A stretch of DNA of 10,778 nt from Hyphomicrobiales bacterium (GCA_027051995.1 JALUFY010000257.1:1-10778), one strand, 5' to 3'; counted from the stretch's first letter, positions 1-7,356 are shown. Numbers and translations: made by a program. The notes: generated from the sequence alone by a model not told the origin.

Positions 1-36
1 CACGATGCCGCCGCAAATGCATGGCAAACGGATGAC

Positions 37-1320
37 ATGAGACGATCCGCGAAAGACAGGGCAGGGGAACGCCAGAACAGGCCGCGCCGCCGCACGCCCG
101 TCTCGCGGGTGATTTTCTCGCTTTTCGCCACCCTGTTCATCCTCGCCGTCATCGCCGGCGCGGCCGGCCTCGCCGTCTGGTCGAAAATCACCACCTCCGG
201 CCCGCTGAGCGCGCAAACGAGCATTCTCATCCCCCAGGGGGCGGCGAGCAGCGCCATCGCCGCCCGGCTGGAGAAACGTAGCGTCATCTCCTCCAGCCTG
301 CTGTTCAAGGCGGCCCTGCTCATTGATCATCTGCGCGGCGAGACCCGGCCCCTGCGCGCCGGGGAATACGCCATTCCAGCCCGCGCCAGCATCCGCCAGG
401 TCATCTCCATCCTGCGCTCCGGAAAGGCCGTGGTGCACAAGATCACCATCCCCGAAGGCTTCTCCGTGGCCCAGGTGATGGAGCGCCTGCGCGCCAATCC
501 CGATCTCACTGGAGACATCGGCCAGCCGCCGCCGGAGGGCTCCCTGCTGCCGGAAACCTACGTCTTCCGGCGGGGCGCGTCCCGCGCTGGAATCATCCGC
601 CGCATGCGTCAGGCGCAGGAAAAGCTGCTGGACAGGCTCTGGCCCGCCCGCGCCAGCGGTCTGCCCTTCAAGACGCGAAAGGAGGCCATCATCCTGGCCT
701 CCATCGTCGAGAAGGAAACCGGAAAGCCGGATGAGCGCCCGCGCGTCGCGGCGGTGTTCATCAACCGGCTGAAAAAGGGCATCCGCCTGCAATCCGATCC
801 CACCATCATTTACGGCATCACCAGGGGAAAGAAGCTCGGCCGGCCCATCCGCAAGAGCGAAATCGCCGCGAAAACCCCCTGGAACACCTATCAGATAGAC
901 GGCCTGCCGCCGACGCCCATCGCCAATCCGGGCCGCGCCTCCATCGAGGCCGTGCTCAATCCGGCCAAGACGGATGACATCTATTTCGTCGCCGACGGAA
1001 CCGGCGGCCATGTCTTCTCCGCCACACTGGAAGGCCACAACAGGAACGTGCGCAAGTGGCGCGCCCTGAACGCCGTGCGCCGCGCCGAGGAAAAGCAGAA
1101 GACGGCGGCTGAATCTCCCGCCCGCAACCCGGCGGCGGCCACGGATCCCGCCACCGCCAGCGCCCCGGCCAGTGTGGAAACGGCGCGCACGGCGAAAGGA
1201 ACCGTCCCGCTGCCGCCGGTGGCGCATAAGCAGGCGGCGGCGCGCCCGGCGTCCGCGCCATCGCCCGCGCCGGCATCGGCGCGCGCCATCCCCATTCCCC
1301 GCCCGCGCCCGAAGCGCTAA
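37..1320 (+). CDS. mltG: Endolytic murein transglycosylase MltG (YceG family)
   Basis: Inner-membrane lytic transglycosylase that cleaves nascent peptidoglycan strands and limits glycan length. The 427-aa product has a basic cytoplasmic head (residues 1-23), one membrane segment (about 24-48), a LysM-like region (about 60-130) and the YltG/YceG catalytic domain (about 135-345). Family motifs seen are LPETY (171-175), ASIVEKETG (221-229, with Glu225 as the expected catalytic acid), LQSDPTIIYG (251-260) and LPPTPIANPG (290-299). It is longer than E. coli MltG (340 aa) because of an Ala/Pro-rich, basic tail from about residue 355, ending PIPRPRPKR. The start at 37 is tentative: the frame is open to the window edge and the upstream GGA is a weak ribosome site, so a start outside the window is possible. 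A + strand frame ending at the TGA at 38-40 would overlap it by ATGA, but those last codons match nothing I recognise. It is followed 46 nt later by yicC. Confidence 0.93.
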   Translation: MRRSAKDRAGERQNRPRRRTPVSRVIFSLFATLFILAVIAGAAGLAVWSKITTSGPLSAQTSILIPQGAASSAIAARLEKRSVISSSLLFKAALLIDHLRGETRPLRAGEYAIPARASIRQVISILRSGKAVVHKITIPEGFSVAQVMERLRANPDLTGDIGQPPPEGSLLPETYVFRRGASRAGIIRRMRQAQEKLLDRLWPARASGLPFKTRKEAIILASIVEKETGKPDERPRVAAVFINRLKKGIRLQSDPTIIYGITRGKKLGRPIRKSEIAAKTPWNTYQIDGLPPTPIANPGRASIEAVLNPAKTDDIYFVADGTGGHVFSATLEGHNRNVRKWRALNAVRRAEEKQKTAAESPARNPAAATDPATASAPASVETARTAKGTVPLPPVAHKQAAARPASAPSPAPASARAIPIPRPRPKR

Positions 1321-1366
1321 AGTCCCGCCACGGGAAACTGATTCTGCCAAGGAGGGGGACAGGCGC

Positions 1367-2254
1367 ATGGCGCTGAAATCCATGACCGGCTTTGCCCGCG
1401 CCAGCGGGGCGGACGAGACCCTCTCATGGGTCTGGGAGGTCAAGAGCGTCAACGGCAAGGGGCTGGACGCGCGCCTGCGCATGCCGCCCGGCCTGGAAGC
1501 TCTGGAGCCGGATATCCGCAAGGCTCTGGCGGCGCGCTTCAAGCGCGGCAATTTCCAGATCAATCTGCAAGTCACCCGCGCGAAAGGCGCGGCGTCCCTG
1601 CGAATCAACCCGGAAGTCCTTGACTGGTTCGTCGAGGAAGCCCGCAAGCTCTCCGCCCGTCTCGGCAAGACGGCGGCTTCCGTGAACCCGGTGGAGCTTC
1701 TCTCCATGCGCGGCGTCATCGAGGCGGAGGAAAACGGTTCCGGCCTGCATGAAACCCATGGCAAGGCGCTTCTGGCTTCCCTCGAGGAGGCGCTGGACGA
1801 TCTGGCGCAAGCCCGCGCCGCGGAGGGCGCGCGGCTGCAACAGGTCATCGCCGGCCATGTCGGGCGCATCGAGGCCCTGACGGATCAGGCCCGCAACGAT
1901 CCCGCCCGCGCGCCGGAGGCCATCCGGGCGCGCCTGAAGGAGCAGATCGCCCGCATCATGGACGGCGGCGAAGATCTGGATGAGCAGCGCCTGTATCAGG
2001 AGGCGGCGGTCATCGCCGCGCGCGCCGACATCGCCGAGGAGATCGACCGGCTGGACGCCCACGTGGCCGCCGCCCGCGAGCTCATGGAGATACAGGGCCC
2101 GGCGGGCCGCAAGCTCGATTTCCTCGCCCAGGAGTTCAACCGCGAGGCCAACACCCTGTGCTCGAAGGCCGCCAGCGCCTCCCTGAGCAGAACCGGGCTG
2201 GAGCTGAAAGCCGTCATCGACCAGCTGCGCGAGCAGGTCGCCAACATCGAATAG
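1367..2254 (+). CDS. yicC: YicC/YloC family endoribonuclease
   Basis: Member of the YicC/YloC family, described as endoribonucleases in E. coli and Bacillus; cytoplasmic. The 295-aa product is close to the E. coli length (287). The N-terminal YicC domain opens with SMTGFA (5-10) and EVKSVN (24-29), the middle is helical and Ala/Glu/Arg-rich (130-240), and the C-terminal DUF1732 block is textbook (247-268; RKLDFLAQEFNREANTL then CSKA). ATG 1367 is chosen because AAGGAGG lies at 1349-1355 and because SMTGFA sits at the usual distance from the N-terminus; the frame stays open upstream into mltG but reads as Arg-rich shadow there. It ends 11 nt before gmk, and its stop codon overlaps the gmk Shine-Dalgarno, so the two are very likely co-transcribed and translationally linked. 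The yicC-gmk pairing is common in alphaproteobacteria. Confidence 0.93.
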   Translation: MALKSMTGFARASGADETLSWVWEVKSVNGKGLDARLRMPPGLEALEPDIRKALAARFKRGNFQINLQVTRAKGAASLRINPEVLDWFVEEARKLSARLGKTAASVNPVELLSMRGVIEAEENGSGLHETHGKALLASLEEALDDLAQARAAEGARLQQVIAGHVGRIEALTDQARNDPARAPEAIRARLKEQIARIMDGGEDLDEQRLYQEAAVIAARADIAEEIDRLDAHVAAARELMEIQGPAGRKLDFLAQEFNREANTLCSKAASASLSRTGLELKAVIDQLREQVANIE

Positions 2255-2265
2255 GGGAGAACCAC

Positions 2266-2919
2266 ATGACCAGCCAGGGCACGGACAAGACGCCCGCCAG
2301 GCGCGGCCTCATGCTCATCCTGTCCTCGCCGTCGGGGGCGGGCAAGTCCACCCTGTCGCGCCTCCTGCTGGAGCGCGAGCCGGACATGGCCATGTCCGTT
2401 TCCGTCACCACCCGCCCGCCGCGTCCCGGCGAGGTGGACGGCGAGCACTATCATTTCATCACCAGGGAGGAGTTCGAGAAACTGCGCGATGAGGGCGGCC
2501 TGCTGGAATGGGCGGAAGTCTTCGGCAATTTCTACGGCTCGCCCCGCGCCCCGGTGGAAAAGGCGCTGGCGGAGGGGCGCGACGTGCTCTTCGACGTGGA
2601 TTGGCAAGGCGCCCAGCAGATCACCCAGGCCACGGGGGAAGACGACATCGTGCGCGTCTTCATCATGCCGCCATCGGCGGAAGAGCTGCATGACAGGCTG
2701 CGCCGCCGCGCCCAGGACCCGGAAGAGGTCATCGCACGCCGCATGGCCCAGGCGGCCAGCGAGATCTCCCACTGGCCGGAATACGATTACGTCATCATCA
2801 ATGATGATCTGCAAAAGGCCGACGAGGAGCTGGCCTCCATCGTCCGCGCCGAGCGCCTCAAGCGCCACCGCCGCACCGGCCTGCACAACTTCGTCCGCGC
2901 CATGACCGCGAAATTGTGA
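2266..2919 (+). CDS. gmk: Guanylate kinase
   Basis: Phosphorylates GMP to GDP using ATP, in cytoplasmic purine nucleotide metabolism. The 217-aa product compares with 207 in E. coli. Seen directly are the P-loop SSPSGAGKST (20-29), the GMP-binding segment running from VSVTTRPPRPGE to DGEHYHF (45-64), EWAEVFGNFYGSP (81-93), the FDVDWQGAQ strand and Walker-B-like region (109-117), the lid region rich in Arg (144-160) and the conserved YDYVIIND (173-180). The first about 13 residues are an extra N-terminal stretch; a start at ATG 2311 (Met16) would also preserve the fold, but ATG 2266 has AGGGGAG at 2253-2259, which overlaps the yicC stop, at good spacing. It is third in the mltG-yicC-gmk cluster. 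Confidence 0.97.
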   Translation: MTSQGTDKTPARRGLMLILSSPSGAGKSTLSRLLLEREPDMAMSVSVTTRPPRPGEVDGEHYHFITREEFEKLRDEGGLLEWAEVFGNFYGSPRAPVEKALAEGRDVLFDVDWQGAQQITQATGEDDIVRVFIMPPSAEELHDRLRRRAQDPEEVIARRMAQAASEISHWPEYDYVIINDDLQKADEELASIVRAERLKRHRRTGLHNFVRAMTAKL

Positions 2920-2969
2920 TCCGCCCGTGAGGGGCTCTCTGCTATCATCGGGCGCGAAAGGACAATATC

Positions 2970-3215
2970 ATGCCGGACATCATCCCCGATTCCACCATCA
3001 CCTGCCCCGAATGCGGCCACAAGAAGACCGAAACCATGCCCACGGACGCCTGCCAGTGGTTCTATGAATGCGAAAATTGCGGCGTCCTGCTCAAGCCGAA
3101 ACCCGGCGACTGCTGCGTTTTCTGTTCCTATGGCTCCGTCCCATGCCCGCCCATCCAGCTCGAACGCGCCGGCAAATCCGGGGATACGTCTTGTCCGGAC
3201 AGCTGCTGCGGCTGA
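2970..3215 (+). CDS. GDCCVxC domain-containing (seleno)protein, cysteine form
   Basis: Small 81-aa protein with 12 cysteines. It contains the sequence GDCCVFCSYGSVPCPP (46-61), the signature of the family that databases name GDCCVxC domain-containing (seleno)protein, in which some members carry selenocysteine. Here the motif codons at 3111-3125 are TGC, TGC, GTT, TTC, TGT, so this is an all-cysteine version; no in-frame TGA precedes the stop at 3213-3215. CPEC (12-15) and CENC (34-37) form a zinc-ribbon-like pair, followed by the GDCC-xx-C cluster (48, 49, 52), C59 and a tail containing SCPDSCCG. No signal peptide or membrane segment is seen, so it should be cytoplasmic. Function is unknown to me; metal (for example mercury) binding or thiol chemistry is only an inference from cysteine content. 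AAAGGA (2957-2962) is the ribosome site and TATCAT (2943-2948) could be a -10 box. It is 50 nt after gmk and convergent with pepA. Confidence 0.85.
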   Translation: MPDIIPDSTITCPECGHKKTETMPTDACQWFYECENCGVLLKPKPGDCCVFCSYGSVPCPPIQLERAGKSGDTSCPDSCCG

Positions 3216-3235
3216 CCTTCCTGCTTTCTTTCTCA

Positions 3236-3274
3236 GATTCATGCCCGCTCATGTCTGAATCCGCAAGCCGGGCA
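3236..3274. terminator. Inverted repeats in the convergent gap (weak terminator candidate)
   Basis: The 75-nt gap between the convergent GDCCVxC gene and pepA holds two mutually exclusive inverted repeats: GATTCA (3236-3241) with TGAATC (3256-3261), and TGCCCG (3242-3247) with CGGGCA (3269-3274). Neither is followed by a T-run on either strand, so this is not a convincing intrinsic terminator. Its position is where transcription from both sides should end, and factor-dependent termination is equally possible. Confidence 0.2.
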
Positions 3275-3290
3275 GGGGAAGCCGCCGTTC

Positions 3291-4781
3291 TCAGGCGCGT
3301 TCCTCTCTTTCCTTCACGAAGGCATCCAAAAGGCGCACGCCGAAGCCGGAAGCCCAGCTGGGGTTGATGTCGGTTTTTTCCGCCGCCATGCCGGTGCCCG
3401 CGATGTCCAGATGCGTCCAGGGGGTGTCGCCCACGTAGCGCTTGAGGAATTGCGCGGCGGTGATGGAGCCGGCGTAGCGCCCGCCGGTGTTCTTCATGTC
3501 GGCCACGTCATGGCCGATCATCTTGTCATAGGCCCTGCTCAGAGGCATGCGCCAGACCTTCTCGCCGGTGGCCATGCCCGCCGCCGCGAGGTCTTCGGCC
3601 AGTTCGTCGTCATTGCTGAACAGGCCGGCGTATTCCTTGCCCAGCGCCACCAGAATGGCCCCGGTCAGGGTTGCCAGATCGATGATCAGCGCCGGCTCGA
3701 AGGTGTCCCTGGCATATGTGAGGCAGTCGGCCAGCACCATGCGGCCCTCGGCGTCGGTGTTGAGCACGGCGATGGTCTGGCCGGAGAGGGAGGTCACCAC
3801 GTCGCCGGGGCGCTGGGCCTTGCCGTCCGGCATGTTCTCAACCAGGCCGATGACGCCCACGGCGTTGATCTTCGCCCCGCGCGCCGCCAGGGCGCGCATC
3901 AGGCCGGTGACGGCGGCGGCCCCGGCCATGTCGCCCTTCATGTCCTCCATGCCGTTGGAGGGCTTGATGGAAATGCCGCCCGAATCGAAGGTCACGCCCT
4001 TGCCGACGAAGGCCAGGGGAGCCTCGCCCTGCTTGCCGCCGTTCCATTTCATGATAGCCACGCGCGGCGCGTTGGCCGATCCCTGGCCGACGGCGAGCAG
4101 CGCGTTGAAGCCCATCTTCCTGAGCATCTTCTCGTCGAGGATTTCCACCTCCAGCCCCAGCTTCTCCAGCGCCTTCACCTTGCGGGCGAAGACGGCGGGA
4201 TAGAGCACGTTGCCCGGCTCGTTGACCAGATCGCGCGCCAGATGGACGGATTCGGCCAGGCTCCGCAGCGGCTTGAAGGCGGCGGGAGCGCCCTTCGCGG
4301 CGGCGGTGACGAGGCGCGCCGATGTCAGCTTCCTGTCATCCTTCTTTTCCGACTTGTATTTGTCGAAGGCGTAATTGCGCAGCATCATGCCGGAGGCCAC
4401 GCGGGCGGCGAATTCATCCGCCTTTAGCGGACACCCCTTTGGCGCGTCGGCCAGGACGGCGGCCTTTTCCGCCTTGGCCTTGAGCAAGGCGGCGGCCATG
4501 CGCCCGCCGAGGCATTCCGCGCCATGGGCGTCCAGCTTCTCCGCCTCGCCAGCGCCGATGAGGATCAGCCGCTCCAGCTCCAGCCCGGCGGGAGCGGGAA
4601 TGTCCAGCGAAGCGCCTTTCGCGCCGCCGAAATCCGCCGCCTTGATGGCGCGGGCGATCTGGCCGCCGCTCTCTTCGTCCAGGGCGGCGATGGCGGCGGG
4701 CGGCTTGCCATCCTTTTCCATGAAGGCGGCGGCCACGCCCTTTTGCAGGGCGTCCTTGCTGGCTGTGAAGGTGATTTTCAT
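3291..4781 (-). CDS. pepA: Leucyl aminopeptidase PepA (M17 family)
   Basis: Cytosolic two-metal aminopeptidase that releases N-terminal residues from peptides; in E. coli it also binds DNA. The 496-aa product (E. coli 503) has a divergent N-terminal domain (1-165) and a highly conserved catalytic domain. All expected ligands are present: Lys261, Asp266, Asp284, Asp343 and Glu345, with the catalytic Lys273 and Arg347. They lie in the segments GKGVTFDSGG (260-269), MKGDMAGA (281-288) and NTDAEGRMVLAD (341-352), at a constant offset of nine from the E. coli numbering as I know it. The C-terminus has PWTHLDIAGTG (454-464). The start is supported by a perfect AAGGAGG on the - strand (4788-4794) six nt upstream. 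It is divergent from lptD and separates the gmk cluster from the lptD cluster. Confidence 0.97.
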   Translation of the reverse strand: MKITFTASKDALQKGVAAAFMEKDGKPPAAIAALDEESGGQIARAIKAADFGGAKGASLDIPAPAGLELERLILIGAGEAEKLDAHGAECLGGRMAAALLKAKAEKAAVLADAPKGCPLKADEFAARVASGMMLRNYAFDKYKSEKKDDRKLTSARLVTAAAKGAPAAFKPLRSLAESVHLARDLVNEPGNVLYPAVFARKVKALEKLGLEVEILDEKMLRKMGFNALLAVGQGSANAPRVAIMKWNGGKQGEAPLAFVGKGVTFDSGGISIKPSNGMEDMKGDMAGAAAVTGLMRALAARGAKINAVGVIGLVENMPDGKAQRPGDVVTSLSGQTIAVLNTDAEGRMVLADCLTYARDTFEPALIIDLATLTGAILVALGKEYAGLFSNDDELAEDLAAAGMATGEKVWRMPLSRAYDKMIGHDVADMKNTGGRYAGSITAAQFLKRYVGDTPWTHLDIAGTGMAAEKTDINPSWASGFGVRLLDAFVKEREERA

Positions 4782-4839
4782 CTGATGCCTCCTTGGTGTG
4801 CCGCGCGGTCATGGCGCGCCTGTTTTCCCGTGTGAGCCA

Positions 4840-4868
4840 GTCCTATTGCCTGACGGCGCGAATGACAA
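4840..4868 (-). promoter_or_regulatory. Candidate pepA promoter
   Basis: On the - strand TTGTCA (4863-4868; five of six to the TTGACA consensus) is followed after 17 nt by TAGGAC (4840-4845; a weak -10). It would give a leader of about 50 nt ending in the AAGGAGG ribosome site. This is pattern reading only and is not supported by conservation. Confidence 0.35.
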
Positions 4869-4934
4869 GACGGGATCGCCCCTGCATCATCACGTTCCGG
4901 CCACGCGCGCGCCGCGAAAAAAGTGTTTACAGCC

Positions 4935-4964
4935 CTTAACTTTTGCCCCCGAAAAAGGCTACAA
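4935..4964 (+). promoter_or_regulatory. Candidate lptD promoter
   Basis: CTTAAC (4935-4940) and CTACAA (4959-4964), 18 nt apart, resemble the alphaproteobacterial housekeeping consensus CTTGAC-N17-CTATAT. The block lies in a locally A/T-richer patch (about 4915-4990) within otherwise GC-rich sequence. Initiation would be near 4971, leaving a leader of roughly 105 nt. A GAGTC site (4972-4976), a GANTC target of CcrM-type methylation, sits at the predicted start point. Only one methyltransferase-type site is seen, so methylation control is speculative. Confidence 0.4.
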
Positions 4965-5012
4965 GAGTTTTGAGTCGGGGAGTGGTTTTTCCGCCATGCG
5001 CGGAAGCCTGTT

Positions 5013-5052
5013 GCCCGGCTTGCGCGAAAGGCTGGCGCAAGACCGGCCGGGC
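5013..5052 (+). promoter_or_regulatory. Strong potential hairpin in the lptD leader
   Basis: GCCCGGC (5013-5019) plus TTGCGC (5020-5025) pairs with GCGCAA (5035-5040) plus GCCGGGC (5046-5052), giving 13 perfect base pairs, a 9-nt loop (5026-5034) and one 5-nt bulge (5041-5045). It ends 26 nt before the lptD ATG and about 18 nt before its AGGG ribosome site (5071-5074). There is no downstream T-run, so it is more likely an mRNA-stability or translation-modulating element than a terminator. The pairing is read directly; the role is inferred. Confidence 0.4.
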
Positions 5053-5078
5053 GCACGGAAACAAACCGTCAGGGTGTC

Positions 5079-7349
5079 ATGGATAACGGCTGCATCAGAG
5101 GGGACAGACGCAAGACGCCGCGCCGCGCCGCGCTGCTGGCCGTGGCTTCTCTGGCCGCCCTTGCCGCCTTGTCCGCTCCGGCGCAGGCCCTGTCGCGCAA
5201 CTCCATCCCGAAGTTCTATACGAAAAAGCCGCCCAAAGGCGCGCCGACGGATGTTCTGGCGGCGCGCATCATCTATGACGCGCGGCGCGACATCGCCACG
5301 GCCATCGGCCGGGTGCGCATCACATATGGCCCCTATACGCTTTACGCGCGCAAGGTGATCTACAACCGCCGCACCGATCAGCTCTATGCCGATGGCCATG
5401 TGGAGATGCGCGAGCCCAACGGCAATGTGCTGATCGCCAGCTACGCCAATGTGGACAGAAAGTTCCGCAATGGCTTCGCCCGCCACCTGCGCCTTCTGAT
5501 GACCAACAAGGCCACCCTGAAGGCGCGTTACGCCGTGCGCAGGGACGGCTACCTGACCACCTACACCGATGTGCGCTACACAGCCTGTTCCGTCTGCCGC
5601 CTTGAGGATGGCGCGCCTCTGTGGGAGCTGAAATCGGATCAGGCGGTGCATGATGAAATTGCCGGGCGGATTTATCACAGGAACATCAGGCTGGAGCTGG
5701 CTGGAGTGCCTATCCTGTGGTCGCCCTATCTGAGCCATCCGGACCCGAAGCATCCGCGCGCCAGCGGCTTTCTGGTGCCCACGGCGTCCTATTCCAGCCA
5801 GCTCGGCTTCGGCTTCGGCGTGCCCTATTTCATCAATCTGGCGCCCAATTACGATATCACGCTAAGGCCCATGGCCTATACGAAACAGGGCGTTCTGGCG
5901 CGCGCCACGTGGCGCCACAGGCTGGCCAGCGGAACCTACAACATCGATTTCGGCGGCATCCGGCAATTGCAGCCCAGAAAGGTGGCGGCGCCGGGCGACC
6001 GCAAATGGCGCGGCTTCGTGCGCGGCAAGGGGGACTTCCGCCTCAATGCGCGCTGGACATGGGGTTTTGACGGCGCGGTGCAGACTGACCGCACCATGAT
6101 GCGCCGCTATGGCGTGGACAAGCGCGACACCATCGAATCGAAAATCTGGCTGACCGGGCTGGAGGGGCGCAACTACTTTCATGCCCGCGCATCGCATTTC
6201 AAGGGTCTGCTGGATACCGATTTCAGCCATGAATATCCCATCATGGCGCCCTATGTGGATTTTTCCCACACCTTCGCCCAGCCTATCGCAGGCGGCGAGC
6301 TGACTTTCGCCAGCCATGTCTATTCGCTCTACCGGCGCGGTTCCTATACGCCCTTCACAGGCGTCAATCAGGGCACGCGGCAGACGCGCTCCATCAGCGA
6401 GCTGATCTGGCGGCGCAGGATGGTGAGCAATGGCGGCATCGTGGTCCGGCCCTTCGCGCGGCTCAGAACGGATCTTTACGCCAACAACAATCTGCCCGAC
6501 CCGGCCGCGCCCGGCGGCAGGCGCGACAGCGAGGTCACCACGCGCTTTCTGCCCAGCGCCGGGATCGATCTGCGCTGGCCGTTCATGAGCTCAGGCGCGC
6601 TTGGCCAGCATGTCATCAGCCCGGTGGCGCAGTTCATCGCCGCGCGCGACGAGATAAAGACGGACCGTATCGGCAATGAAGACGCCATTTCGATGAATTT
6701 CTCGGCGGCCAGTCTGTTCCTGCAAGACCGCTTTTCCGGCTTTGACCGCTATGAAGGCGGCGCGCGGGCCAACATCGGGCTGCTCTATTCGCTTTACATG
6801 CCATCGGGCGGTTTTCTGCGCGCCAGCATCGGGCAGTCCTATCATCTGGCGGGCAAGAACAGCTTCGAGAGCGGCACCGGGCTGAGCCGGGATTATTCCG
6901 ATGTGGTGGCGGCCCTGGCCTATAACCCGAACGAGCATCTGCGCATCAGCTGGCAGGGGCGCTTCGATGGCAAAAGGCTGGCCCTGCGCAATCAGGAGGT
7001 GCGCGCATCGGCCTCATGGAAGGGGCTGGAGGGATCACTGCTCTATACCCGCCTCGTGGCCGATCCGGCGCATGGGCTGCCATCGCGCGAGGAGCAGATC
7101 GCCGCGCTGGCGAGCTGGAACTTCTCCGGCAACTGGCGGCTGTTCGGCGGCTGGCGCTATGATCTGGCGAGCAAACGGAATGTCCAGAGATCGCTGGGCA
7201 TCGGCTATGAGTGCGACTGTCTCAATTTCTCGCTCAAGTATGTCGAGAACTTCACATCCAACGCCGATGTCATTTCCAAACACGCCTTCTTCCTGACCCT
7301 GGAGTTCAGAACGCTCGGCGGCGGCACGGTGGGCGGCAATGTGTTCTAG
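5079..7349 (+). CDS. lptD: LPS-assembly protein LptD (outer-membrane translocon)
   Basis: Outer-membrane beta-barrel that, with the LptE plug, inserts lipopolysaccharide into the outer leaflet. The 756-aa product (E. coli 784) starts with a basic signal peptide and a hydrophobic stretch (about 17-34), with likely cleavage after AQA (residue 37). The N-terminal OstA/LptA-like jellyroll spans about 55-200 (IIYDARRDIATAIGRVRITY, YADGHVEMREP). The barrel begins near 205 with the conserved PILWSPYLSHPDP (211-223), ASGFLVP (228-234) and FGVPYFINLAPNYDITLRP (246-264). Cysteines are CSVC (170-173) in the linker and CDC (712-714) near the C-terminus, expected to form the interdomain disulfides that need oxidative folding. 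ATG 5079 has AGGG at 5071-5074. It heads the lptD-surA-pdxA-rsmA operon. The lptF and lptG genes that often precede it in alphaproteobacteria are absent here. Confidence 0.95.
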   Translation: MDNGCIRGDRRKTPRRAALLAVASLAALAALSAPAQALSRNSIPKFYTKKPPKGAPTDVLAARIIYDARRDIATAIGRVRITYGPYTLYARKVIYNRRTDQLYADGHVEMREPNGNVLIASYANVDRKFRNGFARHLRLLMTNKATLKARYAVRRDGYLTTYTDVRYTACSVCRLEDGAPLWELKSDQAVHDEIAGRIYHRNIRLELAGVPILWSPYLSHPDPKHPRASGFLVPTASYSSQLGFGFGVPYFINLAPNYDITLRPMAYTKQGVLARATWRHRLASGTYNIDFGGIRQLQPRKVAAPGDRKWRGFVRGKGDFRLNARWTWGFDGAVQTDRTMMRRYGVDKRDTIESKIWLTGLEGRNYFHARASHFKGLLDTDFSHEYPIMAPYVDFSHTFAQPIAGGELTFASHVYSLYRRGSYTPFTGVNQGTRQTRSISELIWRRRMVSNGGIVVRPFARLRTDLYANNNLPDPAAPGGRRDSEVTTRFLPSAGIDLRWPFMSSGALGQHVISPVAQFIAARDEIKTDRIGNEDAISMNFSAASLFLQDRFSGFDRYEGGARANIGLLYSLYMPSGGFLRASIGQSYHLAGKNSFESGTGLSRDYSDVVAALAYNPNEHLRISWQGRFDGKRLALRNQEVRASASWKGLEGSLLYTRLVADPAHGLPSREEQIAALASWNFSGNWRLFGGWRYDLASKRNVQRSLGIGYECDCLNFSLKYVENFTSNADVISKHAFFLTLEFRTLGGGTVGGNVF

Positions 7350-7356
7350 GAAATGC

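Noticed and set aside
1..36. Tail of an upstream gene such as fabF
   Set aside because: Stops occur in two frames at 33-35 and 38-40, but the few preceding codons do not resemble the conserved FabF C-terminus or anything else I recognise.
1323..1335. TCCCG-CCA-CGGGA hairpin just after the mltG stop
   Set aside because: Only five base pairs with a 3-nt loop and no T-run; too small to call a terminator inside a probable operon.
1172..1366. Upstream in-frame extension of yicC into the end of mltG
   Set aside because: The added residues are almost all Arg, Pro and Ala from the out-of-frame mltG tail, while ATG 1367 has AAGGAGG and gives the normal family N-terminus.
3111..3215. Possible selenocysteine codon in the GDCCVxC gene
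   Set aside because: The motif codons are TGC/TGC/TGT and the only TGA in frame is the stop after the CCG tail; reading through it gives no family-like sequence, so no Sec insertion is needed.
3411..4427. 338-codon open frame on the + strand antisense to pepA
   Set aside because: PepA has every catalytic residue and a perfect ribosome site; the antisense product is low-complexity and matches no family.
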